DNA of 11,074 nt from a bacterium. Its GTDB lineage: Bacteria; Zhuqueibacterota; Zhuqueibacteria; Thermofontimicrobiales; Thermofontimicrobiaceae. How positions within the stretch are numbered: position 1 is the stretch's first letter; every line of letters begins with the position of its first letter. Positions 1-6,172 of this stretch are shown here, piece by piece. The stretch spans positions 1-11,074 of the forward strand of contig JALOPY010000049.1 of NCBI GenBank assembly GCA_025453735.1. Reading direction: 5' to 3'. The notes under the pieces are model-generated. The model did no database searches. It worked only from the letters and a program-made list of their open reading frames with translations, and was not told where the DNA came from. The translations under genes and the position numbers were made by a program.

Positions 1-24
1 CCGTTTAGAGATGTGTTTGAGTTA

Positions 25-60
25 GCATCAGGTGATGAAAATCGCCTGATGCTTTTTTTT
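25..60 (+). terminator. Intrinsic terminator of a gene left of the window
   Basis: A 12-bp stem (25-36 with 41-52, one G-T pair) closes on a GAAA tetraloop at 37-40 and runs straight into eight T at 53-60. This is a textbook Rho-independent terminator reading left to right, so a plus-strand gene probably ends just before the window. It does not serve kamA, which approaches from the right on the other strand and ends at 592. Confidence 0.85.
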
Positions 61-392
61 ATTTATGCTCAATCACTCTTGTCAAAATTAGCTTCTTACT
101 GAATTTATTTTGGATGACAGAGGCTATATTTTGAATAACCAACCTTAATAGAACGCAGCCCCCCCTTCCTTTACCTTATTATCTTATTCTGCTGCACTGG
201 CGACCTGAATTGTTCGATTTGATTTTCATATCAAATTAAAGTAATAAGGGTTAGAATGGTTTTCATTTTTCGCAGCTACTAAGGTCAAAGACAACAATAA
301 GGTTTTGAATCACTCCTGTCCAAATTAGGATTTCTCTATTCGCATTGTGGCCAGCAAAAAGAAGTGACAAAAGAACCATGTTTTGAAAAATG
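61..392. other. Gene-free spacer
   Basis: No convincing coding region on either strand. Two small structures are visible. A 21-bp imperfect direct repeat lies at 71-91 and 308-328 (AATCACTC..TGTC.AAATTAG, two mismatches by eye). An AT-rich inverted repeat pairs ATTTGAT (217-223) with ATCAAAT (230-236). Neither can be given a function from the sequence. Confidence 0.6.
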
Positions 393-557
393 GGGAGCAA
401 TTCCCAAAAGTTGATAAAAACCGTTGATACGGTTTAAAGCGTCTAGTTGCTACTCACAAACACCATGATAAATCATGGTGTTTGTCTTAATCCAATTTGA
501 ACGAACACCATAATTTATTATGGTGTTAATTTGAAAAGCCATGTCGCATTATCAACT
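393..557. repeat. 165-bp dispersed repeat, copy 1
   Basis: This aligns without gaps to 7128-7292. I count 16 mismatches in 165 positions, about 90% identity, in the same orientation. It contains four inverted repeats: GGGA/TCCC (393-405), AAACCGT/ACGGTTT (about 418-435), a long perfect pair around CAAACACCATGAT/ATCATGGTGTTTG (about 457-484), and AACACCATAA/TTATGGTGTT (about 504-527). Read on the minus strand, the ACCGT hairpin is followed by TTTTTATC, which resembles a weak terminator. The copy lies 34 bp beyond the kamA stop codon, so it would be the 3' end of the kamA transcript. It has no coding potential. It could be a MITE-like element, a structured 3' UTR or a terminator cassette. Confidence 0.8.
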
Positions 558-591
558 TAATAGAACGTGCTTTATTTTGCTCGGCATGCAG

Positions 592-1776
592 CTACGTCAA
601 TAACGCTTCGTCGAATTCGAAACACGGCGAGCTCGCCTGAATTTTTTCGATTTGTTTTGCCAGGATTTCAGGATGATGATGTTTGCCGTTGCCTTCTTTT
701 GCTTGCGTGTACCGGAAAATTTTTCCCTGGTAGTTGCGCAGCACAACTTCTTCATCAGAAATGTTGACGACATACTCGGGCAAGAGCGGAATTTTTCCGC
801 CGCCACCAGGAGAGTCGATTACAAAATGCGGCACGGCTAAACCAGACGTCCATCCCCGAATGGCTTGAATGATCTCAAGACCTTTTTCCACGCGAGTGCG
901 GAAATGTTCGGTTCCGAAAACATAATCGGCCTGATAGATGTAATAGGGACGGACTCGCGCCAGGAGCAGCTTTTGCATCAGCTTCTTCATCACCTCTGGA
1001 TCGTCATTCACTCCCTTCAATAATACGGTCTGACAGCCAAGTGGAATACCAGCATCTACTAATTTTCCCAGTGCCTTCACGGCAGTTGGCGTCAGCTCGT
1101 CCGGGTGATTGAAGTGGACGTTCATATAAAGCGGGTGAAATTTTTTCAGTGTGTTGGCTAATTTGGTAGTAATCCTTTGCGGAAGGAAACAAGGGACACG
1201 TGTCCCAATGCGGATAATTTCGACAAGGAAACAAGGGACACGTGTCCCAATGCGGATAATTTCGACATGTGGGATCCGCCTCAGCTTGTGAAGGATATAC
1301 TTCAGCCAATCATCGCTCAATAATAGCGGATCGCCACCCGACATAATGACATCCCTGATCTCAGGATGCTGTTCGATGTAATCGATCCCTTCATCAATAA
1401 ATTTGGGATTGATTTGGGTGGGATCGCCTACCTTTCGCTTGCGAGTGCAAAAACGACAGAACGAGGCACAATCGTGCGAAACTAAAAATAAGCAGCGATC
1501 GGGATAGCGATGGACAATGCTTTTAACCGGAGAATCGCGATCTTCAGATAACGGATCGGAAAATAAGCCATTATCTTCTAATTCTCTTAAATCCGGGACG
1601 ACCTGTTTATAAATCGGATCGTCTTTTTCTTTTATTAATGATAAATAATAGGGATTAATCTTTATATCAAAATTATCTTGTATTTTTTCTACATCGGCTA
1701 AAGGTATATCGAAATGCTCAGAGATTTCTTTAGCGCTGGTCAAACTTTTTTGCAGAATCTTCTGCCAGGTGTCCAT
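592..1776 (-). CDS. kamA: Lysine 2,3-aminomutase (KamA family radical SAM) with internal duplication
   Basis: A 394-residue KamA-family protein, expected in the cytosol to convert L-lysine to beta-lysine using a 4Fe-4S cluster, S-adenosylmethionine and PLP. The radical SAM cysteines are C103, C107 and C110 (CxxxCxxC), followed by TR at 111-112, the carboxylate-binding Arg position. SGGDP is at 146-150. The PLP lysine is K328 in PGGGGK. D284 and D321 match the two Asp residues that recognise the lysine side-chain amine, favouring lysine over glutamate as substrate. The start is supported by AGGAGGT at 1788-1794, 11 nt upstream. Residues 171-184 (VEIIRIGTRVPCFL) are repeated exactly at 185-198, encoded by a 42-bp tandem duplication at 1183-1266. 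With one copy removed, the C103-to-D321 spacing is within one residue of my recollection of the clostridial enzyme. Activity is therefore uncertain. EpmB (EF-P modification) is a less likely identity: no efp or epmA is nearby. It is the last gene of the group A operon. Confidence 0.9.
   Translation of the reverse strand: MDTWQKILQKSLTSAKEISEHFDIPLADVEKIQDNFDIKINPYYLSLIKEKDDPIYKQVVPDLRELEDNGLFSDPLSEDRDSPVKSIVHRYPDRCLFLVSHDCASFCRFCTRKRKVGDPTQINPKFIDEGIDYIEQHPEIRDVIMSGGDPLLLSDDWLKYILHKLRRIPHVEIIRIGTRVPCFLVEIIRIGTRVPCFLPQRITTKLANTLKKFHPLYMNVHFNHPDELTPTAVKALGKLVDAGIPLGCQTVLLKGVNDDPEVMKKLMQKLLLARVRPYYIYQADYVFGTEHFRTRVEKGLEIIQAIRGWTSGLAVPHFVIDSPGGGGKIPLLPEYVVNISDEEVVLRNYQGKIFRYTQAKEGNGKHHHPEILAKQIEKIQASSPCFEFDEALLT
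1183..1266 (-). repeat. Perfect 42-bp tandem duplication inside kamA
   Basis: Positions 1183-1224 and 1225-1266 are identical, and the match extends one more base. The length is a multiple of three, so frame is kept and 14 residues are added. Each unit contains the 14-bp palindrome GGGACACGTGTCCC (1193-1206 and 1235-1248), which could have promoted slippage during replication. The absence of any mismatch points to a very recent event or to an assembly or sequencing artefact. Confidence 0.95.
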
Positions 1777-1787
1777 GATTACAACAT

Positions 1788-1794
1788 ACCTCCT
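1788..1794 (-). promoter_or_regulatory. Ribosome binding site of kamA
   Basis: On the minus strand this reads AGGAGGT, 11 nt before the ATG at 1776. It is a strong Shine-Dalgarno that lets kamA be translated independently of the upstream GNAT gene, from which it is separated by a large hairpin. Confidence 0.7.
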
Positions 1795-1821
1795 ATGCTA
1801 ATTTTATTTTTTTTTACGACC

Positions 1822-1860
1822 ATCATGTGACCGTCACCTCTGAGGTGACGGTCACATGAT
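1822..1860. repeat. 39-nt perfect palindrome between GNAT gene and kamA
   Basis: Two 19-nt arms (1822-1840 and 1842-1860) are perfectly complementary around a single T at 1841. In RNA the arms would pair for roughly 17 bp with a small loop. It begins 9 nt after the GNAT stop codon. The only T-tract directly following the hairpin is on the plus strand (1865-1870), so as an intrinsic terminator it would stop antisense transcription. On the operon strand it is followed by an A-rich stretch, which suggests an mRNA-stability or processing hairpin that sets a different level for kamA. A protein-binding operator is also possible. Confidence 0.75.
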
Positions 1861-1868
1861 ATGCTTTT

Positions 1869-2345
1869 TTAGAAACGCTTAACAAAAATTAGCCGATCAT
1901 CACCGATTCGGTAGAAGTCTTTGATTCGAGCTTCCACTTCATAGTGATTTCGGATATAAAAATCTTGCGTGGGTTTGTACTTCGGTTGCGACGATGTTTC
2001 GATAATGATCATACGACCGTTGTGGCGCATGATTTCTTGCTCCGTAAATGCCAGTAATTTTTTTCCAACCCCTTGCTGTTGCACTGCTGGGGATACTGCG
2101 ATCCAGTACAAATCAAAAGTCCCCTCAGTGGCAGGCGTGGGGCCGTAACATACGTATCCAACGACCTCCTTCCGTTCGTCTTCTGCAATGTAGATGATAT
2201 AGTCTTTTTGTTCTTTATGAGTTAAATAAATATCGATCAATTCCATTGCCACCGCTATTTCGGCTTCAGTGAACATTTGTGTTTGCGATATAATTTCATT
2301 CACTGGCTCTCTATCTTGAGGCAGCATTTTTCTAATTTGTATCAT
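1869..2345 (-). CDS. GNAT-family N-acetyltransferase
   Basis: A 158-residue single-domain acetyltransferase that should move an acetyl group from acetyl-CoA to an amine. Motif A, the acetyl-CoA pyrophosphate loop, is seen as VSPAVQQQGVGKK (about 84-96, with QxxGxG at 89-94). The preceding strand, DLYWIAVSP, is typical of the fold. No signal peptide or membrane segment is present. The start at 2345 is supported by AAAAAGGAAA about 6 nt upstream. The ATG lies within the end of the preceding ATP-grasp gene (14-nt overlap), so translation is coupled. Acetylation of beta-lysine is known from the ablA/ablB pair, where AblB acetylates the product of a KamA-type enzyme. This protein is much shorter than my recollection of AblB, so an equivalent role here is inference. 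It could instead acetylate a ligase product. Confidence 0.85.
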   Translation of the reverse strand: MIQIRKMLPQDREPVNEIISQTQMFTEAEIAVAMELIDIYLTHKEQKDYIIYIAEDERKEVVGYVCYGPTPATEGTFDLYWIAVSPAVQQQGVGKKLLAFTEQEIMRHNGRMIIIETSSQPKYKPTQDFYIRNHYEVEARIKDFYRIGDDRLIFVKRF

Positions 2346-3357
2346 GTGATTTCCTTTTTAACGCTTCATCGATCAATAATTCAATAAATTCTTTGTATTT
2401 TATCCCGGCGGCTTTCAGCGCCTTGACGTATCCTGCATCAGGCGAGATATCGGGATTGGGATTGTATTCCAGCACAAAAATATTTTCATCCGCATCGACC
2501 CGGGTATCCACTCGTCCGTAATCCCTGCCGTTCAGAACATCATACACTTGCAAAGCCACAGCTTCGAGTCGCTGCTTGAGATCGCTGTCAATATGCGCCG
2601 GACAGATGGCCGGCGTCTTTTGATACAACGGATGATCGGGCAGCCACTTGGCTTCGTAACTCGTGATGTGAGGCGTTTTATCATCCAGTTCTGCAAAGCT
2701 GATTTCGGAGATGGCAATCACCTTCGGCGGATTATTCCCCAGCACGCTGATATTAAATTCCCTTCCCTGAATGAACTCTTCCACCAGGATCGGTTGTTGA
2801 TATTTTTTCAATAGCTCAGCGACTCGATTTTTCAGGCTATCAAAATCATGAATAATGGCATCCCCATGCATAATCCCCAGGCTGGCGTCTTCCTTCGATG
2901 GCTTTGCGATCAAAGGATATGACAGCATCGTTTCCTGTGGGACTTCTGAATAAACTTGAAATCTCGGCGTCGGAATATTCCTTACTTCAAACAGTTGTTT
3001 TGATAGCACCTTATCCTGCGCTACTCCCAGGGTGAGCGGAGAATTTCCGGTGTAAGGAATTTCTAACAACTCCCATAAACCTGCAATATACATTTCGTGA
3101 TGGGTTTTGCCCTGAAAGCCTTCGCATAAATTAAAAATCAGGTCGGGAACAACCTGATCAATTTTATTTAAAATCTGATCCAGATTTTTAACGGGAAAAT
3201 AAATTGGGACATGGCCAGATTTCAAAATGACCTGATACACAATATCAGCCTCGTCCTTAACCGCTGCTTCGGAAATATAATCCAGTTCCCGATCCGATTT
3301 TCGTATCGGTTCATTGTAAGCGATCAAAATATGCAACTTCTTCGAGTCCAGGTTCAT
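2332..3357 (-). CDS. D-Ala-D-Ala ligase-like ATP-grasp protein (second)
   Basis: An ATP-grasp carboxylate-amine ligase of about 341 residues, related to D-alanine-D-alanine ligase. It should form an acyl-phosphate with ATP and couple it to an amine. Seen from the chosen ATG: LIFNLCEG (73-80), PYTGNSPLTL (101-110), the ATP-binding lysine in PLIAKPS (148-154), LVEEFIQGREF (191-201), SYEAKW (233-238), GRVDTR (281-286) and the metal-site segment LEYNPNP (296-302). Where Ddl enzymes usually have an NxxPG loop, this one reads NPNPDIS, so the acceptor substrate probably differs. An ATG at 3378 and a TTG at 3396 are alternative starts; none has a clear Shine-Dalgarno, and 3357 was chosen because the fold begins right after it. 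It is a paralogue of the upstream ligase gene and overlaps the GNAT gene by 14 nt. Confidence 0.85.
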   Translation of the reverse strand: MNLDSKKLHILIAYNEPIRKSDRELDYISEAAVKDEADIVYQVILKSGHVPIYFPVKNLDQILNKIDQVVPDLIFNLCEGFQGKTHHEMYIAGLWELLEIPYTGNSPLTLGVAQDKVLSKQLFEVRNIPTPRFQVYSEVPQETMLSYPLIAKPSKEDASLGIMHGDAIIHDFDSLKNRVAELLKKYQQPILVEEFIQGREFNISVLGNNPPKVIAISEISFAELDDKTPHITSYEAKWLPDHPLYQKTPAICPAHIDSDLKQRLEAVALQVYDVLNGRDYGRVDTRVDADENIFVLEYNPNPDISPDAGYVKALKAAGIKYKEFIELLIDEALKRKSHDTN

Positions 3358-3396
3358 CTTCGTTTCTGAAAGGATCATTCCAAGTTTTAAATTCAA

Positions 3397-3441
3397 AAAT
3401 CGTAAATCGTCAGTCGTAAATCTAAAATGTAAAATCTAAAA
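3397..3441. repeat. Low-complexity AAATCGTAAATC-type tandem sequence
   Basis: The short spacer between the two ligase genes is made almost entirely of imperfect 7-base units such as TCGTAAA and TCTAAAA. Similar strings are common in intergenic DNA of FCB-group genomes, to my recollection. It holds no gene and no evident promoter. It probably expanded by slippage and does not obviously break the operon. Confidence 0.5.
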
Positions 3442-4479
3442 TCAAATACCATATCTTGTTCGAGCGAATTCAATCACTTTATTTACCATCGCTTCATAAT
3501 TGTAGCCTTTTGTCCGAGCCGCTTTTGGGAAACAAGAATTATCTTCCGGATTTGGAAGGATGCCTGGCAATGGATTTAATTCCAACACATGAGGAATTCC
3601 CTGCTCATCCATCCGGATATCGATGCGGCACCAATCCCTAATCGTCATCACTCGATAGGTGTCCCGAACCACATCTTCGATATTGCGCTGCTGCAAATAG
3701 GTCAATGGCGCGGGGCATTTGAAGATCTCTAGCGGCTTTTCTGGTGTATCCCAGATCCATTTGGCTTCATAAGAATAAATATGTCTGGCGCCCTCAGGAA
3801 GATCGTCATAATTAATCGCGACAATTGGCAGCACTTCAACATCTTTTCCGTTGCCCCAGATGGCGACAGTGAATTCATCGCCGTCCAAAAATTTTTCAAT
3901 CATGACGGGTTCATTGTACTTCGCGATGCTTTCCTCGATCTTCTTTTTCGCTTGTTTCGGATCGTCCACCACCGAATCATCAAAGATTCCTTTGCTGCTC
4001 CCTTCGGCAATCGGCTTCACAATCGCGGGGAAAGAGAAGTCAGACAAATCGAATTTCTGATACGGATGGATCACCCTGAAAGTTGGCGTTGGAATCGAAT
4101 AATAATTCAGGATTTCCTTGGTACGAGCTTTGTTCAGGCAAATCGCCAGAGTCAATGGATCCGATCCGGTATATGGCAATCCCAGTCGCTCACAAACCAG
4201 GGGAATATATGATTCCCGAAAATCGCCAAATAATCCTTCCGCTACATTAAAAACCAGATCGGGCCGAATTTGATCTAATTTTTCCGATGCGGTATCATCA
4301 GCTTCGATTCCTGTCACTTCATGTCCGCCGGAACGAATGGCAGCCATCACAGAATTGATGGTTTCGATGCTATCCCCCTCAGCAAAGAAGTCGGCGGGAA
4401 TTTCCCTTGCATGATGAAAACGTTTCTTGAATTCCTCATGCAATCCTTGTTTGCTGCTATATGTCACAACAATCTTCAT
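3442..4479 (-). CDS. D-Ala-D-Ala ligase-like ATP-grasp protein (first)
   Basis: A 345-residue ATP-grasp ligase of the D-Ala-D-Ala ligase type, first gene of the operon behind the sigma-54 promoter. Visible elements: LVFNVAEG (75-82), PYTGSDPLTL (102-111), ATP-binding FPAIVKP with K155, glycine-rich loop EGSSKGI (159-165), MIEKFLDGDEF (193-203), SYEAKW (236-241), CRIDIR (284-289) and metal ligands in LELNPLPG (299-306). The last matches the Ddl ExNxxPG pattern more closely than its paralogue does. A TTG start at 4506 would add nine residues; the ATG at 4479 is preferred because the fold starts at once (MKIVVTYS). No signal peptide. It could be a true Ddl, but two copies next to kamA and a GNAT argue for a dedicated peptide or amide ligase. 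Product unknown. Confidence 0.87.
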   Translation of the reverse strand: MKIVVTYSSKQGLHEEFKKRFHHAREIPADFFAEGDSIETINSVMAAIRSGGHEVTGIEADDTASEKLDQIRPDLVFNVAEGLFGDFRESYIPLVCERLGLPYTGSDPLTLAICLNKARTKEILNYYSIPTPTFRVIHPYQKFDLSDFSFPAIVKPIAEGSSKGIFDDSVVDDPKQAKKKIEESIAKYNEPVMIEKFLDGDEFTVAIWGNGKDVEVLPIVAINYDDLPEGARHIYSYEAKWIWDTPEKPLEIFKCPAPLTYLQQRNIEDVVRDTYRVMTIRDWCRIDIRMDEQGIPHVLELNPLPGILPNPEDNSCFPKAARTKGYNYEAMVNKVIEFARTRYGI

Positions 4480-4514
4480 TTTCTTTTTTTCTGCTATAAC
4501 AATCAAAATGATAT

Positions 4515-4546
4515 AAAAAAAAATCTCTGTTTATTGAAAAGAGATT
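4515..4546 (-). terminator. Possible leader hairpin with U-tract (attenuator-like)
   Basis: On the minus strand a 7-bp AT-rich stem (4540-4546 with 4522-4528, 11-nt loop) is followed by an unbroken run of T (A9 at 4515-4523 on the plus strand). It lies in the transcribed leader between the sigma-54 promoter and the first ligase start, so it could attenuate the operon. The stem is weak and may be chance in an AT-rich spacer. Confidence 0.35.
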
Positions 4547-4617
4547 ATTGACTGTCGTTTAATTTTAAAGCTCTGTATTCTGAAAAAGCCAAATTTTCAA
4601 AAATTAGGCGATTACTT

Positions 4618-4633
4618 TGCAACTATCATGCCA
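4618..4633 (-). promoter_or_regulatory. Sigma-54 (RpoN) promoter of the ligase-GNAT-kamA operon
   Basis: On the minus strand the site reads TGGCATGATAGTTGCA. It has the invariant GG at -24 and GC at -12, separated by the required 10 nt, and matches the consensus TGGCAC-N5-TTGCA at all but one position. Transcription would start near 4607, giving a leader of roughly 125-130 nt before the ATG at 4479. The gene directly upstream encodes a sigma-54 activator, which supports the call. Confidence 0.8.
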
Positions 4634-4699
4634 GCAGCTATAACTGGCACTTTTTTAATGACATAGAAAAGCGGCAGAAAAAAGGTATTCGCGGAATGA

Positions 4700-4772
4700 G
4701 AACTTGCAGTTCCGATTTATAGGATTTAAGTAAAAAAGATTCGATCGAAAAGTAGAACTGATAATTCCGATT
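4700..4772. promoter_or_regulatory. Paired direct repeat, candidate enhancer sites for the sigma-54 activator
   Basis: GAACT-N5-TTCCGATT occurs at 4700-4717 and again at 4755-4772, exactly 55 bp apart, close to five or five and a half helical turns. The first copy also contains the dyad GAACT-TGC-AGTTC shifted by a base. Both lie upstream of the sigma-54 promoter as read on the minus strand, about 67 and 122 bp before the -24 element. That is the usual range for activator enhancer sites. The second copy overlaps the stop codon of the activator gene. Confidence 0.5.
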
Positions 4773-6171
4773 ACTTGAACTCTTCCTTCAAAATGCCATA
4801 CTTGTTCATCAATTTATTTAATTGTCGTTCACCAATTCCAGCTTCTACGGCAGTTTGTTTTATTCTCCCATGATTTTTTAATAAAAGCTCGCCTAAATAT
4901 TGCCGCTCGATTCGCTCCATCTCTTTTTGCCGGACTTCTTGCAGCGTAAATGAAGCGTCCAAAGCCAAATTTTTATTTTTCTTCTTGCCATTTTTAAAGA
5001 GCTCAGCAGGAAAACTTTTCGCTGTTAAAATTGATGACGATTCCAGAATATACGCCCGTTCGATCAAATTTTCCAATTCTCGAATATTGCCAGGCCAGGT
5101 GTAGCACTGAAACGCCTCTAAAACATCAGGGTGAATATCGTTGATATGCTTGGCGTTTACTTTATTGAGCCGCTTCAAAAAATTTTCAACCAGAATGGGG
5201 ATGTCTTCAATGCGATCTTCCAGACGAGGCAATTCGATTGGAAATACGTTAAGCCGATAATAGAGGTCGCTGCGAAACGTACCTTCTGCAACCATTTGTA
5301 TTAAATTGCTATTGGTCGCCGCAAGAATTCGGACATCCGCTTTGATCACATTTTCACCGCCAACTCGCTGAAACGTTCGGTCCTGCAAAATCTGCAAGAG
5401 ACTGATTTGCATGGACGCGGAAATCGTGCCAATCTCATCTAGGAAAATCGTGCCGCCATGCGCAATTTCAAATTTGCCGAGCTTGCGCCGGATTGCTCCG
5501 GTGAACGCGCCTTTTTCGTGACCAAACAATTCGCTCTCTAGCAAGGACTCCAGAATGCCGCCGCAATGAATGCTGATAAACTGTTTCTCGCTCCGTTTGC
5601 TATGCTGATGCAGCAGCCGCGCAATAACGCCTTTGCCCGTGCCAGTTTCTCCGGTAATCAACACCGTGCTTTCTGTCTGGGCGACCGCGCGAACCTTGGC
5701 AAAAACTTCCTTCATTAATGGGCTGTTGGAGCGAAGCACAGACAATGAATCGCTGCGCCAGAATCGATCGCGAAGATAATTCAATTCCGAGTTCATTCGC
5801 GAATATTCCTGAAGGCTGTCCACAATATATTTAATTTCTTCAGGATTCAATGGATAGGTCAGGTAGTTGCTGGCGCCAGCTTTAACCGCGTTCACTGCTT
5901 CACGAATCATTTCTGGTGAGGACAGGACGATAATGTCAACGTCCGGAGTTACTCGCCAGAATGGCAGAAATTGGTTTTTGTAATCCACATCATGTTTTGA
6001 ATTTTTCAGGATTTCAATATCGATAAAAAGAAATTCGTACCGTTTCTTGGAGAAGCATTCTTCACTGGCTGAGAGAGAATTTACTCGTTCAATTTTATAT
6101 CCCGATTCAAAACAATGATGGATAACATCCGCTGCTGTTTGATCGATTGTGGTGACTAGTATATTTTTCAT
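4771..6171 (-). CDS. Sigma-54-dependent transcriptional activator with degenerate receiver domain
   Basis: An NtrC-type activator of 466 residues: receiver-like domain (about 1-120), AAA+ sigma-54 interaction domain (about 143-376) and Fis-type helix-turn-helix (about 426-460). The AAA+ core has Walker A GETGTGKG (174-181), the sigma-54-contacting loop GAFTGA (221-226) and Walker B GGTIFLDEIG (239-248), so it should be able to open sigma-54 promoters. In the receiver, D51 (FLFIDIE) sits at the phosphorylation site. The acidic pair is replaced (T8, I9), and the conserved lysine near the end is Y106 (YLTYP). Classical phosphorylation may therefore not operate. The ATG at 6171 is chosen because it lies 1 nt after the upstream stop codon and starts the fold; an in-frame start at 6249 would overlap the upstream gene. 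No sensor kinase is in the window. It likely acts on the promoter at 4618-4633. Confidence 0.93.
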   Translation of the reverse strand: MKNILVTTIDQTAADVIHHCFESGYKIERVNSLSASEECFSKKRYEFLFIDIEILKNSKHDVDYKNQFLPFWRVTPDVDIIVLSSPEMIREAVNAVKAGASNYLTYPLNPEEIKYIVDSLQEYSRMNSELNYLRDRFWRSDSLSVLRSNSPLMKEVFAKVRAVAQTESTVLITGETGTGKGVIARLLHQHSKRSEKQFISIHCGGILESLLESELFGHEKGAFTGAIRRKLGKFEIAHGGTIFLDEIGTISASMQISLLQILQDRTFQRVGGENVIKADVRILAATNSNLIQMVAEGTFRSDLYYRLNVFPIELPRLEDRIEDIPILVENFLKRLNKVNAKHINDIHPDVLEAFQCYTWPGNIRELENLIERAYILESSSILTAKSFPAELFKNGKKKNKNLALDASFTLQEVRQKEMERIERQYLGELLLKNHGRIKQTAVEAGIGERQLNKLMNKYGILKEEFK

Positions 6172-6172
6172 A

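Noticed and set aside
457..527. CACCAT-containing hairpins as a CRISPR-like array
   Set aside because: Only two dissimilar hairpins without regular spacers; they are part of one 165-bp unit repeated elsewhere.
592..1776. EpmB (EF-P lysine aminomutase) as identity of the KamA protein
   Set aside because: No EF-P or epmA gene is nearby, the protein is longer than EpmB, and both Asp residues for free lysine are present.
4629..4656. TGCCAG/CTGGCA hairpin followed by six T as a plus-strand terminator
   Set aside because: The stem is only 6 bp with a 9-nt loop, no plus-strand gene precedes it, and one arm is explained as the -24 element of the sigma-54 promoter.
4645..4660. TGGCAC on the plus strand as a second, divergent sigma-54 promoter
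   Set aside because: The -12 GC is missing at the required spacing (AT-rich there), and no plus-strand gene follows.
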